This document shows positions 25,187 through 36,816 of a stretch of DNA of 64,000 bases, piece by piece. Source of the DNA: Rhododendron vialii (lineage: Eukaryota > Streptophyta > Magnoliopsida > Ericales > Ericaceae); contig NC_080559.1 of the NCBI RefSeq assembly GCF_030253575.1, forward strand, positions 29,228,501 through 29,292,500. Direction: 5' to 3'. The notes beneath the pieces are model-generated. The model ran no database searches. It had not been told where the DNA came from and saw only the letters and a program-made list of their open reading frames with translations. Both the position numbers and the translations under genes were made by a program. Numbering within the stretch: position 1 is the stretch's first letter; every line of letters begins with the position of its first letter.

Positions 25187-25713
25187 GGCTCTGTTTGTTT
25201 CAAACTTGGGGAAGAAAAAGAAAAAAGAATAGAAAATTAATAAAGAAAAAATGAGATTGAAAAGAAAAAAAAGAAATGATTTTGCCACTCCCTTTTTTGT
25301 TAACGACACTCTCCTGCAAGTGTATTTTTTGTGCAAAAATACACTTGCAGGGGAGTGGCGTTAACAAAAAAGTGAATGGCAGAATCAACAACCAAAAAAA
25401 AGGTATTTATTACCCCTACTTTCAATTATTACTCTCTTCACACATTACTCATGTCTTCAATCATTATTCTCATTTTTTTCTATCTCTCTCCACTTATTAC
25501 TCTTATTTCAATTATTACCCTAATTTTTCTTTATACTCGTTTCTCCAAAAATCAAATCCAAAATTTTTCAAAAACTCATCCAAACTTGTTTTTTCAAACT
25601 TTTCCTTTTTTTTTTTTCCTCTAGAAATCATGCAAACAATAGAAATACTCCGTAATTTGTTTAAAATTTTCTCTCTTTTTTTTTCATTTTTTCCCTAAGT
25701 TCCAAACACACCC
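25187..25713. mobile_element. Tourist-like (PIF/Harbinger) MITE, 527 bp
   Basis: The left end GGCTCTGTTTGTTTCAAACT and the right end, complement of GGGTGTGTTTGGAACTTAGG, are inverted repeats. TAA flanks both sides (25184-25186 and 25714-25716), the 3-bp target expected for PIF/Harbinger elements. A near-perfect hairpin sits inside at 25284-25380. No transposase frame. Confidence 0.72.
25284..25380. repeat. Near-perfect 97-nt hairpin inside the Tourist-like MITE
   Basis: GCCACTCCCTTTTTTGTTAACG and ACACTCTCCTGCAAGTG are followed, after a loop of a few bases at TTTTGTGCAAAA, by their complement. The stem is about 45 bp with few mismatches. Such hairpins inside MITEs can feed small-RNA processing if transcribed; that is inference. 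Confidence 0.75.
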
Positions 25714-25716
25714 TAA

Positions 25717-26908
25717 TTTTGTGGTTTTCTAATCAAATATGTGTGTATGCCCCCGGGCATAGAGATGTTACAATTTTACATGTTAAAGTGCCCACATAGA
25801 TAGAGTTCATTTTACTTAGTTAAGGCTTAAGTTAGAGCATCCACATGCGACTCTTCAAACACTCTTTTAGGTTAAAATAAAGAGCAAAATGAAGGAAACA
25901 GCCTCACATTAGGCTTGTCAATGGTGGAGACCGTTGGTCAATATTTTAGTTTTGGAACAGTTACTTGTCTCTTGTCTCTCTAGGAGAGCCACTGTTCACT
26001 CAACCAGTAATACTTTATATTATATTTTGGAGCAATAAAAATAATTCACTCAATCGTTGGTTAATAGGATTGCTTTAAATATTTGATTTGGGTGAGTTTG
26101 AATATTTAATTAAGTAGAAAGTGAGAGTAAAAAACCTGATGCTATGTAATTATGAAAAAGTGATTCGTTAAAGTAAATAAGTGGGTTTTGAGAATTAATT
26201 TGGTTCAAAATCAACTGAGGCTAATCCAGCCCTGCGGATGCTCTTATGTAATAAACTCGTAGAAAATTTCATAGACTAGCTAAAATTTACTCTTTTAACT
26301 CATACACTAATTTATCCAAAATACAAGCTAAAAATTGAATTATCTATCTTCTATGAACTGGAGAATCGAAAAGTACAAAATTGACTTATTTATCTTCTGA
26401 AACGCGGATTAAAAAAAAATCTTCTAAAACTAAAGATGATCTCTACCAATGTATATTGAAAAATTAACAAGCACATAGAGACCATTGCTATTATTTATTT
26501 CTTCTAATTTGCATCTATGTATTCATGAACCAAATCAAACTAAAGAAAAAAAAAAAGTTCAACTATGCGCACAGATTTATGTGTGCACAAATTGTGCACA
26601 TATCGCTTTGTGGAGCTCATTCGGGTCTCATACAAATAATCTCAATCGTCCCTTAAATTTAAAATATTTTCCCTAGTGATCTCAGTGAATTTCGAACATG
26701 GACCGCGTCATATCAGATCGCCCCACCAAGTCATGCCCCTTGCTACGTAAACGCTGTCGTTTTTGTTTGCCATGGCTTAAACCTTCCCACCATGGCATTT
26801 GGCATTTGACCAAACGAATATTTCCGTTTTCTCAACCGTCTCTGCATAAGAAGTTCCGATACAAACTCTTTAAAAAAAAAGAAGTTCCGATACAAACGAA
26901 GTCTCATT
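25717..26908. other. Intergenic region upstream of pyruvate kinase
   Basis: AT-rich sequence without a gene. A half copy of MITE family M lies at about 26565-26700 (CGCACAGATTTATGTG, GGGTCTCATACAAATAATCTC, CCTTAAATTTAAAATATTTT); the complementary arm is missing. The last 200 bases are the likely promoter and 5' UTR of the downstream gene, including a duplicated GAAGTTCCGATACAAAC at 26849-26865 and 26881-26897. Confidence 0.55.
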
Positions 26909-26928
26909 TCTCTCTCTCTCTCTCTCTC
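26909..26928 (+). repeat. (TC)n tract in the pyruvate kinase 5' UTR
   Basis: About ten TC units ending six bases before the ATG. Pyrimidine-rich CT tracts are common in plant leaders and core promoters. Confidence 0.8.
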
Positions 26929-26933
26929 CAACA

Positions 26934-29555
26934 ATGGCACAGGTAGCGGCGGCCATTCGACCGATTCACAGCTCCTTAGCGAGCCCTAGCTCTGTATCCC
27001 TCCAAACCCAAGTCCAGAACATCAAACCTTCTTCTTTTTCCTCCAAAGTACAGGCTCCAGCATCACGAAAGAGCCACAGATCTTTCCGCATTGCATCCCC
27101 GATCGCAGCAACGATATCCACCTCAGAGGTCATTCCTGTATCACCGGTAGATGTACCAAAGGTTGCTCCTTTCGCCACAACTCCGTCAATTCCTAGTGTC
27201 ATTCGCCGTGCTGTTCTGTTTTAATCGTATATTATTGTTGTTTTTATCGCCGTTAACTTTTTTTTGTCAATGTTTGTTCCTCCGGTTTAGTTTTTCAATC
27301 CCTCTCGTGTTTGTTTCGTTTTATAAGTTGTGGTTGTGGTGCTTAAAAGTTTAAACCATGCGCTGACTCAGGATTTTACCTATTTATATGCAACCAAAGG
27401 AAATCATGAAATTCCCCTATGATTAGTTGAGGTGCATAAAAGCTGGCCTAAACACTGAGTTAAAAAAAAAAAAAAAAAAAGGAAGTCAAGAAATTACGGA
27501 ATACTGCATTGATCCCTACTAGTAATAGAAAGTGATTGTGAGAATCCATTCTCCGAACGCGACTAAGTCAAAGAATCCAGTCGAATTGTATATTCACTAC
27601 GCCAAATTTTAGCATTAGCGGCATGAGAAAACTGCCGTTAATAGTCCCAAAACTGCCGGTAATACTCAAAACCGCCGGTAATAGTTCAAAAACCGCCGGA
27701 AATAAACCGCCGGGAAAACAATTGTCGGAAAAACAAAAGCGGCATTAGAAAACCGCCGGTAATACTAAAAATGGCGGTAAAGAACCGCCGGTAATAATAC
27801 CGCCGGCAATAAAATCGGTGGTTAAATTTTTTTGCTTTTCCTGTGACTCGAACCCGGAACCTCCGGATCTTTGAACGCGCGTGCGACTAACTCAGCTAAC
27901 CCGCATTATGGTTCAACTAGGATAAATAATATTATTTATATTATACGGGTCGGTTTTATTATAAACGGCGGTAATAAACCGCCGGTAATAAAAATAACCG
28001 TACATTCTACTTTTTCCGGCGGTAATTAAAAAACCGCCGGTAAAAGTCACTAAAAACGGCAGTCTTTGGATTACCGCCGTTTTAGGGTAATTATTACCGG
28101 CGGTCTTATTAATGCCACTAAAAGTGTCTTTTAACGGCATTAAATTAATGCCGGTAATACTATCGCCGGTAAAGCCAAAATTTGGCGTAGTGATTAAACA
28201 GCCTTCATCTGCCTAAAGCTTGGTTATTTTTAACTTGTTAAAAAGTCCAAGGATAGTAATGTTTAGTTTCCACCAAAAAAACTTGGGTTTGAACTACTAA
28301 TAAAATTTGAAAATATCCGTGAGTGATACTGCTAACAAGCCTTTCAAGACTTTGGAGTGGTTGTCACCCCCAGTAGTGGATATCGGATGAAAAGATTATT
28401 GCTGCCCTAGATCTTTGGTGCAAAATGAGTTTTGAATAGAGTTGGGGTTTATAGAATGGTTCACCTGTTTTGAATAGAAGTGTCACTATGGTATAATCTG
28501 TGCTTGCTTGTTACTTATTCGTTCTTGCTACATAATTGTAGCATTTTCCCCACGGGTGCATGTCAAGGGAAACATTGCTGGTTTCTTTTACTTGAACAAA
28601 ATTTGTACACCATATGTGCTGGAAGCTACAGTCATTCATTTTTTTTTGTCATTCTTGTTTGCTATTGATCAGATAGAAGAGCAAATTCAGCAGCTAGGTG
28701 AAACTTCTGTGAGTTTGTTGTCGAAGCAGATAGCGAGACGGAAGACAAAGATTGTTTGCACAATTGGTCCTTCCACCAACACCAGGGAAATGATATGGAA
28801 GTTGGCTGAGGCTGGAATGAATGTTGCTCGTCTGAATATGTCCCATGGGGACCATGCATCTCATCAGAAAGTTATTGATTTGATTAAAGAATACAATGCT
28901 CAATGTGAAGGCAATGTTATTGCAATCATGCTTGATACGAAGGTAGTAATTTTCATTCAAATTTTTTATTGTCTTCTTCTTTTGTACATACTTGTTTAAC
29001 TGTGTGGTTTAATTTTTTTTGAAATGAAAATCAGGTATCGGGAATTTTTGAGCTAATAGTGTTACAACTACTAGACTATCTACTACATAGTTTCCCTATA
29101 TAGGCCTAAGTTACTTCATTGAGATGGAATTCAAAACCAGCTTCAACCAAGTACACCGTTCACTGGTGTCTAGTCTCTCTAACTTAGACCAAGCCCTTCT
29201 TTTGAAGTGTCTTTCTTAGGGTAAATGATAATTGATTGTGTGTTGCCAAATGCTCCTAATTAAAGATTCACTAAAACTTCAAACTGTTGTTTGTTAATCT
29301 GGTGGCATTTGTTATTCAACTTCTTTTGCCAGGTTTCTCATTATCTGTATGTGTTTGGTATGATGGTGTTGTTGGTAGGGCCCTGAGGTTAGGAGTGGCG
29401 ACTTGCCCCAGCCAATCACCTTAGTAACTGGCCAAGAATTCAGTTTCACGATTAGAAGAGGAGTCGGTACCGCAGACTGTGTCAGTGTTAACTATGATGA
29501 TTTCGTCAATGATGTAGAGGCGGGTGACATGCTTCTTGTTGATGGTACGTGGCTA

Positions 29556-29610
<55 letters not shown>

Positions 29611-32600
29611 CACACACAAACTAAGAAGGTTTTAGTGGCAGTCCTGTCTACTTCATTGGGAGACCGGGATTTTGCCTACGGTATCATGAAACTTTTCTTC
29701 AGTTCAATCCAAGGTGAACACAAAACTAGTATTCTGTGGGCAGCAGTTGAAAAAGGTCATGTTGAACCGAAGAACAAAATTTGTTCCTATCCAATGCAAA
29801 GGTTATGCCATTGGATGGGGTTTATATCATTGCTTTCACTTTCAGTAGGTGAGAAATCTGGGGATCTCCAAATATTTTTTTTTGTTGACAACATGATTGA
29901 ATCACTTTCACGGTACTCAACTTATCGGGTTCCAATAAGCCAGACGGAAATTATTGCTTTCATCTTGAAGAATAATTCACTCCCGGTTATGTTGTAGGGG
30001 GCATGATGTCATTAATGGTGAAGTCCAAGACAGGAGATTCAGTAAAATGCGAGGTGGTTGACGGAGGAGAGCTTCAATCCAGACGACATCTCAATGTTCG
30101 AGGAAAAAGTGCTACGCTGCCATCCATCACTGGTTAGAACCGGTTCACCCAAAAATTATCTCCTTGTGTCGGAGTACTGCGTAGATTTATTGGAAAGTCC
30201 TGCAAATGAACATTACCCATTTCATGGATTGTGACAGAGAAGGACTGGGATGACATCAAGTTTGGCGTGGACAATAAAGTTGACTTCTATGCAGTTTCCT
30301 TTGTCAAAGATGCTGAAGTGGTCTATGAATTGCAGAGTTACCTCCAAAGTATTTGAATAATGAGTTTCTTACACACATGGAGTAAACATTGTCTACATGC
30401 ATGATAGGTGCCTCAAAAGTTTTTGCTTCTCATTATTATTGTTTTGGCAGGTTTCGGTGCTGATATACATGTTATTGTGAAAATTGAAAGTGCAGATGCT
30501 ATTCCAAATCTGCATTCTATCATCACAGCATCTGATGGAGTAAGTTGGAAATTCAATTTATTTCTTTACTTAAATTTTCCTCAGCTGTCGATATTTTATT
30601 TTTCCTTTGGTGATGTTGTGGGGGTTGATTTTTGCTGTTAAATTTTCACTGTGCTGGGGTTTATTTAACAGTTAGAAAATGAGGAAAGAGATTTGGAAAA
30701 TGCTTAGAAGTTCATCAAGGGTTGTCCCATTCATACAAGTGGATCTTTAGTTCGTCACATTTTTCCTCGAGCTGTTTTGGGTCCACACACTCTCCTATGC
30801 ACATTATTAAGTTACTTATCCCTTAATTACTTAAGTAGCACATCTAATGATATCAGGCAATGGTTGCAAGAGGAGATCTTGGTGCAGAACTACCAGTTGA
30901 GGAAGTTCCACTGCTGCAGGTAGTCTTTGAACTGATGGAAGATTGATGATGGGGATAACTTCATTTTTCAAACGCCTTTTGACCTTTTGGTGTAAGTACA
31001 ACATTATTTTTATCATTCAGAAGCAATTTGCTGCAAACATGCAGGATGAGATAATCAGGATATGCCGCAGCATGGGGAAAGCTGTTATTGTGGCAACAAA
31101 TATGCTGGAAAGCATGATTGTCCATCCAACACCTACACGAGCAGAGGTGTCCGACATTGCCATGGCTGTTCGAGAGGGCGCTGATGCAGTTATGCTTTCT
31201 GGAGAAACTGCTCATGGAAAGTATGTTATATAACTTTTGTATAATTTTGGCAGTCGTTCCCTTTAACCAGATTAAAAAATGAACTTTCGTGGAAAAACAT
31301 TTGAAATCTTTTTCACCAATCAAAATATCTCATTTAGTTCTCGTAGACAAAGTTCCAATAATAAAAAATAACAAAATAGTAAACATAGATGATCTTTTGA
31401 GATCTCGGAAAAGCAAAAATGGACAAAGAAAGTGGAACAAAGGAAGTATTAGGTTTTAGGACCTGGACTACGGAAGGGCCATCGAGTTTACCCAGTCAAG
31501 TGGGTCTTGCAAAATTTAACAACTTTATTGGAGGACCCACAAGAAGTTCCATGTAGAAACCGATACACGGATTGGTGAAGGCTTCAAGATTAAAGTTCGT
31601 TTTGATGATAAGCTTCAAAAGTAAGAATGACTCCAGCTTTAACTGTTACAGTTATACTGGACTGATCCTATCCTGCTCAGGTTTCCTTTGAAAGCTGTCA
31701 ATGTTATGCATGCTGTAGCATTACGGACTGAATCAGACTTGGTTGCTGGGGAAACACCTGCTAATCTTGGCCAAGCCTTCGAGGTTCCTTCTGCATCCTC
31801 ACTTGTAATGTTGGATTCCAAGTTAATTTGTTTATGAAATATACCTTAGTTCAAATCTTCATTTGAAGTCAACCTAGCTGCTTGTATCCTGCAGAACCCA
31901 ACGAGTGAGATGTTCGCATTTTATGCAACAAAGATGGCTAACAATCTCGGAACCCCAATTGTTGTCTTCACCAGAACTGCTTTCATGGCCATTTTACTGA
32001 GCCACTATCGACCTTCTAGCACCATATTTGCCTTTACAAATGAGTGAGTTTGATGCTGTAACTTTACTTGCATCAAAATTTTCCTCATCTGTTTAGTTCA
32101 ACAACTGGACAGTAGGGTTGGTATTTTGTAGATGTTTCAACAGCTGTACCATTCTTACAAAGTCATGAAGCACCTTCTTGGTGGCTTGGTATCTGTTCAA
32201 ACAAAAATCATTTGATCTTTTCGAAATCTACGAAAATTATCGCATTACAATGAACTGCATGCAACAATCAAGCATTATCCTTCCCATATTAGTGGCAGAG
32301 GTATATGATAACGATTGATTTATGTATGCAGTTCATTGTAATGCAATACTATTCATAGATTTCGAAAAGATGAAATGATTTTTGTTTTTACAGGTACCAA
32401 ACCACCAAGAAGGAGCTTATCCTTCCCATGCATACAGTTTGCTTATCCTTCAAACAATGCCTTTTGTTCTTGAAAATTTCTTTGAAAACGAAGATGAATC
32501 CTACAACCAGGTGAAATTTAGCCTTGTGGTAAATATTGCACTAAAATTCATCAACCTGCATGCATGAACCTTATTCTTGTTGATTTGCTTTCTTTCCACT

Positions 32601-35600
32601 TTCTTTCAACATACTTGCAAACATTCATCATGAACCTTATTCCTGTTACTTTTCTTTCTTTTCACTTTCTTTATTTAGCATGCCTGTAAACAGTCATCAT
32701 ATCTTGGTTAAGTGATAGTGTAGGAAATAATTCGATTATATCATGACTGAACTACTTTACACTTACCAAACCAAACCGAGCCTCCTAATCAATTGGGGTC
32801 GGCTACAATCCTATTTTTCCATTGGGCTCTGTCTAGGGCTACATGTTCACTTAGATTTAGTAAGACCAAATCCTTGTGTATCACGGCATCAACTATTTTA
32901 CACCTAAGACGTAAAATATTTCCCTAAAAATCATGCCAACTCCATTGAATGAGTGGATACCTTGTGGGGATGAAATGGTATGCTGCCATTTAAGTGTTGC
33001 TTTTACAAGCATTATATGAAAAACTCCCATCACTACATATCTGGGTATGTCACTAGAAATTATGGTAGATTGTGAGCATAGGGTTTGGACCAGGACCAAG
33101 TACGTATCTTTTGAATTTTGACTCATCGAATGGGCATGACGGTCATGCAGGAAGAGAATACAACAAAGACTGGCTTTATACCAAGGCGTATGTCCCATAT
33201 ACATGCAGTTCTCAGATGATGCTGAAGAAACCTTCACAAATGCAATGGCTGTGCTTCAGGTGAGGTTTCATGGGCCTACTTGTCAAACCTGAGTTACCTG
33301 ATTAGATAGTGGCAACATATACTTGTCTTATTATGAATGAAGAATTCTCATGCCTAAGCAAGTGGGGTGGTAGCCAAGTTGGAAGGCACCATATACCCAC
33401 ATGCCCAAGACCAAGGGTCAAGTCTCACTAGCAATACTAACAACTAACACGTCTTGCATGTTCTCAAAAAAAATTCTCAGGCCTAAGAATCTTTGTTTTT
33501 TTAATTATTATTATAGCTGTAAAGTCGTGACAATTACATCAATTTGGACATTTCAAATAACACAAATATTCAACAATAGCTTTCATAGGCACTATAATAA
33601 AGAGACAGCCTTCATGTATGAAAGAGTCGAACCCATGACCTGCTACCGAGGTGAAGGGCTATGGCCAACTGAGCTGGGCTTGATGGTCAGCCCTAAGAAT
33701 CTTATCAACTGGAATTTGCAGCACATAGTGGTGGTAATCGAATAAGAGTTGGCTTCCTGTGGTTTCTATTGATGAATTGACTTAACCTTCTGGTGGCGGC
33801 TCCAGGATTTTTGTTCAACGGTGACAAAAATATAAAGAAATTTTTACACTCTTCATTTCATCCCTTCTTTTTTTGGGACCCAGTTAGCACTTTTTGTTGT
33901 CCCTTCTTTTTTTGGGACCCAGTTAGCACTTTTTGTTGTCCCAAAAACATTCTTCCACTTCAAAATTAAATGGGCAATATTTAATGATTTTTTTCTTTTA
34001 CCCTTCCAATTTAAATTAGTACAGTAGTACTAACAAAGTAAGTACTCCTAATTGGAAGATACTCCAATTTGGGACGGAGGGAGTAAATGAAAAAATGGGT
34101 CTTGCTACATAATGCCCAAAGGGCATCACTATCTTTTATATTTTAGTATATATTTCAATCAACTTTAAGGCCTACACTTGCTTCTGTCACGTATACTACC
34201 TAACGACCAAAATTGATACCACTGACTATCATTTTTTTTTTCAATTGGACATTTTTGCCCTTCTATCACTTGCTTTATTTGCACCTTTTTTTCTTGGAAC
34301 GGGCACCTTAAAGCAACACATTTCTGATTTCTCCACGAAAAGTCTGTCCCCATAGACTTACGCAGATTGTGATGTAGAGTCCACTATGGATCTCACATAA
34401 ATTGATTCGAGTAGTTCATTAAATTTAAAATATTTTTTAGAGCACTCGCAAAATATTAGCTTAATCCGATATCTATAAATGTTCGATCTAATCATTTGAC
34501 TTTTCATTCAGATTATAAGATCCTAAAACATGAATGAAAAATTAGATGATTGGATCGAGTATCTATAGGTATCGTATTGAGATGATTTTTGGTGTGAATT
34601 CTCAAAAAAATATTAAAATTTCAATGAATTGCTTGAATTGTTTGTGTGCAACCTGTAATAAATCCAATATTGCGATCTGTGCACATAAAATCTGTGCCAA
34701 TAGCACCTCCGTACGGAAGAACCATTTCCAGTAAGTTTGGGTTCTTATTTATTTTTTCTCGTTTTCATCGTAGTATCTACTTTATTCATTTTTGCTTGAT
34801 AAATAAAAAATTAACAGAAATAGAACAACACTGAATAATTTTTTCTTTTATCAACACTGAATGCACTAAGGCTCCGTTCCGGAACGTAAAAAAAGCCCTT
34901 ATTTTTTAAGAAGGTAATTTCAAGCTAAAAAATTATTGATTTATTGAAATCTAAAAATATGCAATATGGATCTTGTTTGAAAGATCTCATCGAGATCTTT
35001 TATACAATGCAAAAAAAATTAAAAAAATATTTTTCATTTACTTTATTTTTGAGTTTAAAAATGTGAAAAAGCTGCTTATTTTTTAAGAAGGTTTCTGGAA
35101 CGGAGCCTAAGGCACTTTGTCCTCTCTCTTTCTTCCCCTCCCCTTTATAATCTTTTCTTCTTCTTTTTGTCAGGCGACACTTCTCTCCTCTTTTTTCCCT
35201 TCACTGATAAAGTATTTTACTTTCTTTTTCAATTTCACCACAAACTCCAAACTCCAATTACTTTAAAACAATTTTTCAAGTGACCTTGTAAAAAATCAGC
35301 CCATCCAGACAATTGTAAGTACTTATTAGGCCTATTTTGGCCATAATCCAAATGGATTTTTTTTTATCGTTATTTAATTTTTTTTGCATTTGTTAATTTT
35401 GTGTCAATTTTTTGTGAATTATTGCTTCATCATGACGTGAGGAATCTAAAAGTAGTAAAAATTAACATTTGAACTCAATTTTTTTTGAAAGAAGACGAAA
35501 TAAGCCGCTTATTGGCTTATATATTTTGGTCTTTATTAAAAAAAAAAACTTGGGTTTGATCTGGTCTTTATTAAAAAAAAAATTGGGTTTCAATTGTAAT

Positions 35601-36816
35601 CTTTTACTTTTTAGATTTCTCTTGTCATGACGAATCAATAATCCGAAAAAATAGACAAAAAACTAACAAATGTGAAAAAAATTTGAATAAGGACAAAAAA
35701 ATTAATCCATTTGGATTATTTGGCCAAAATAAGCCTCAGGTGGCATTCCCCTAAGAGATTATTGGGCTTTTTTCGTTTTTGTCCTTATTCATTTTTTTTC
35801 ATATTTGTTAGTTTTGCAACAAACTTTCTTGGATTATTGATTCGTCTCGACAAAAGGAACCAAAAAAGTAAAAAAATATGATTTTTACCCAAATATTTTT
35901 TGAATATCCAAGATAAAGCCCAAAAAGTGCAAAAAGCCTGCTTTATCTTAGATATTTCAAAAATAATAATTTGAAGAAATTTAAAAAATTGTGCACAGAA
36001 GGACTTCGTGTTTTATCCAAAAATTTAGGAATTTTTCGTAGTATACCTTACTAGCTGTCTCATTTCAGGAGTAAAAAAAACAAGGCATAAGAAATTGATC
36101 CAAAAAGACATAGGAGGAAAGAAAAATTAAAGAGTAGCTGGGCCTGATGAGGTGTTTGCTAAAAGAGAAAAAAATGTTGAAGTTCGAAGGTTAAAACAGA
36201 CATTTAATGAAGTTATAAAGCCTACCCTGCAAACATTTCAAAAGGCCTACGGGATGAAAGTAAAGTCCCTACACGTGTACCATTGTTATGAAAACAGCTG
36301 TCAATTGTCTTCCCTATGTAGACGCCCATTGGGCTGTTTCTAGCAAAACCCATAAAATAAAAGTATATATTTCAGTTGAAAGTTTATTAGGCCTAGTTTA
36401 TTTTGTTTTGGTGTGATATATTTTGTACGTACTTACAAATTCAAGTGACTTTTCATTTACTTTGGCTACATATGAACACTTTAGTGCCGACAATATAAAA
36501 ATAAAATAAATTACATGTACTCCTAAAAATTGCAAAATTTTAGTACATAAATTTGAGTCCAAGGCCCCTGTTTTACTAGTGCCGCCGCCCCTGCACATAA
36601 TAAACAACCACCTGATTTTTGGGCTGAAAAATGATTCTCACTGTATAACTGCCGACGTAAGATTTCTTCTCCGCCATTCTAATTAGTGAAAGTCGGTTTA
36701 ATATGCAGAAGCAAGGGACGGTGAAGGAAGGAGAGCATGTCGCTCTCGTCAAGACCGGAAGGCAACCCATCTGGCGCTTCGAATCCACTCACAACATTCA
36801 GATCAGGAAAGTGTAG
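26934..36816 (+). CDS. PKP2: Plastidial pyruvate kinase, beta-type subunit
   Basis: Converts phosphoenolpyruvate and ADP to pyruvate and ATP in plastids, feeding fatty-acid synthesis. Exons: 26934-27161, 28673-28942, 29379-29544, 29998-30132, 30238-30348, 30451-30539, 30857-30919, 31045-31220, 31681-31783, 31895-32043, 33151-33259, 36709-36816. They sum to 1707 bases in frame, 568 residues. The Ala/Ser-rich start ([20 protein letters not shown]) is a plausible transit peptide. Conserved parts follow: [33 protein letters not shown] (phosphate/K+ site), [70 protein letters not shown], and the end [17 protein letters not shown]. The last intron is 3449 bases and full of transposon remnants; intron 1 holds a CACTA element. 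The final exon deviates slightly from the usual QSGRQPIWRSQSTHN. It sits head-to-head with TIMELESS; these two are also neighbours in Arabidopsis as I recall. Confidence 0.93.
27595..28192. mobile_element. Non-autonomous CACTA (En/Spm) element in pyruvate kinase intron 1
   Basis: Ends are CACTACGCCAAATTTT and its inverted copy AAATTTGGCGTAGTG. ATT flanks both sides (27592-27594 and 28193-28195), the 3-bp target duplication of CACTA elements. The subterminal regions are packed with variants of ACCGCCGGTAATA in both orientations, as expected for transposase-binding subterminal repeats. 598 bp, no transposase. A tRNA-like segment lies in the middle. Confidence 0.9.
27843..27903 (-). repeat. tRNA-like segment inside the CACTA element
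   Basis: On the minus strand, GCGGGTTAGCTGAGTTAGTC resembles a tRNA 5' end with A box, and GGTTCGAGTCA resembles a B box about 30 bases downstream. It does not fold into an obvious full cloverleaf with intact acceptor stem, so I call it a tRNA-derived relic, not a tRNA gene. Confidence 0.5.
29558..29618 (+). repeat. (TC)n(AC)n microsatellite at the start of pyruvate kinase intron 3
   Basis: About 25 TC units followed by CACACACACA, beginning 14 bases after the exon 3 end. Likely length-variable between individuals; close to the 5' splice site. Confidence 0.95.
32201..32392. repeat. Foldback repeat in pyruvate kinase intron 10
   Basis: CAAAAATCATTTGATCTTTTCGAAATCTA and the following CGCATTACAATGAACTGCAT are mirrored by TGCAGTTCATTGTAATGC and TAGATTTCGAAAAGATGAAAT before 32392. 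Arms are about 60 bases. No target duplication recognised. Confidence 0.7.
33366..33430 (+). repeat. tRNA-derived SINE-like head
   Basis: TGGTAGCCAAGTTGG at 33368-33382 resembles an A box and GGGTCAAGTCTC at 33415-33426 a B box, spaced as in tRNA-derived SINEs. The body and 3' end were not delimited. Confidence 0.45.
33604..33690 (-). repeat. Second tRNA-derived SINE-like head, opposite orientation
   Basis: On the minus strand, AGCTCAGTTGGCC (A box) and GGGTTCGACTC (B box) are about 30 bases apart. With the plus-strand head at 33366 this makes a facing pair in the last pyruvate kinase intron. Confidence 0.5.
33862..33939 (+). repeat. Perfect tandem duplication of 39 bp
   Basis: The unit starting CCCTTCTTTTTTTGGGACCC is present twice without a mismatch (33862-33900 and 33901-33939), so the duplication is recent. 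It lies in the last intron of pyruvate kinase. Confidence 0.9.
34352..34712. mobile_element. MITE family M copy 2 (degenerate)
   Basis: Arms match the copies at 6639 and 52713 (CAGATTGTGATGTAGAGTCC, AGTTCATTAAATTTAAAATA, CTATAAATGTTCGATC and their complements). Both ends are decayed and no target duplication is readable. Inside the last pyruvate kinase intron. Confidence 0.6.
34870..35107. mobile_element. Tourist-like MITE, 238 bp
   Basis: Left end GGCTCCGTTCCGGAACG and right end, complement of GGCTCCGTTCCAGAAACC, are inverted repeats, with TAA on both sides (34867-34869 and 35108-35110). Inner arms CTTATTTTTTAAGAAGG repeat this. Inside the last pyruvate kinase intron. Confidence 0.8.
35328..35736. 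repeat. Foldback element in the last pyruvate kinase intron
   Basis: AGGCCTATTTTGGCCATAAT is answered by ATTATTTGGCCAAAATAAGC near 35736, and inner blocks (GTTAATTTTGTGTC, CATCATGACG) also occur inverted. A related half continues to about 35945. Resembles the inner part of the Mutator-type element at 4017-5060. No clear target duplication. Confidence 0.6.

Noticed and set aside
25276..25698. 140-residue frame rich in Ser, Phe and Tyr
   Set aside because: Lies inside the Tourist-like MITE; low complexity and no family.
26934..27224. Short stand-alone 96-residue protein
   Set aside because: It is exon 1 of pyruvate kinase read through the donor at 27162.
32382..32567. Possible extra exon ([14 protein letters not shown])
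   Set aside because: Pyruvate kinase exons 10 and 11 join directly in frame without it, and it overlaps the end of a foldback repeat.
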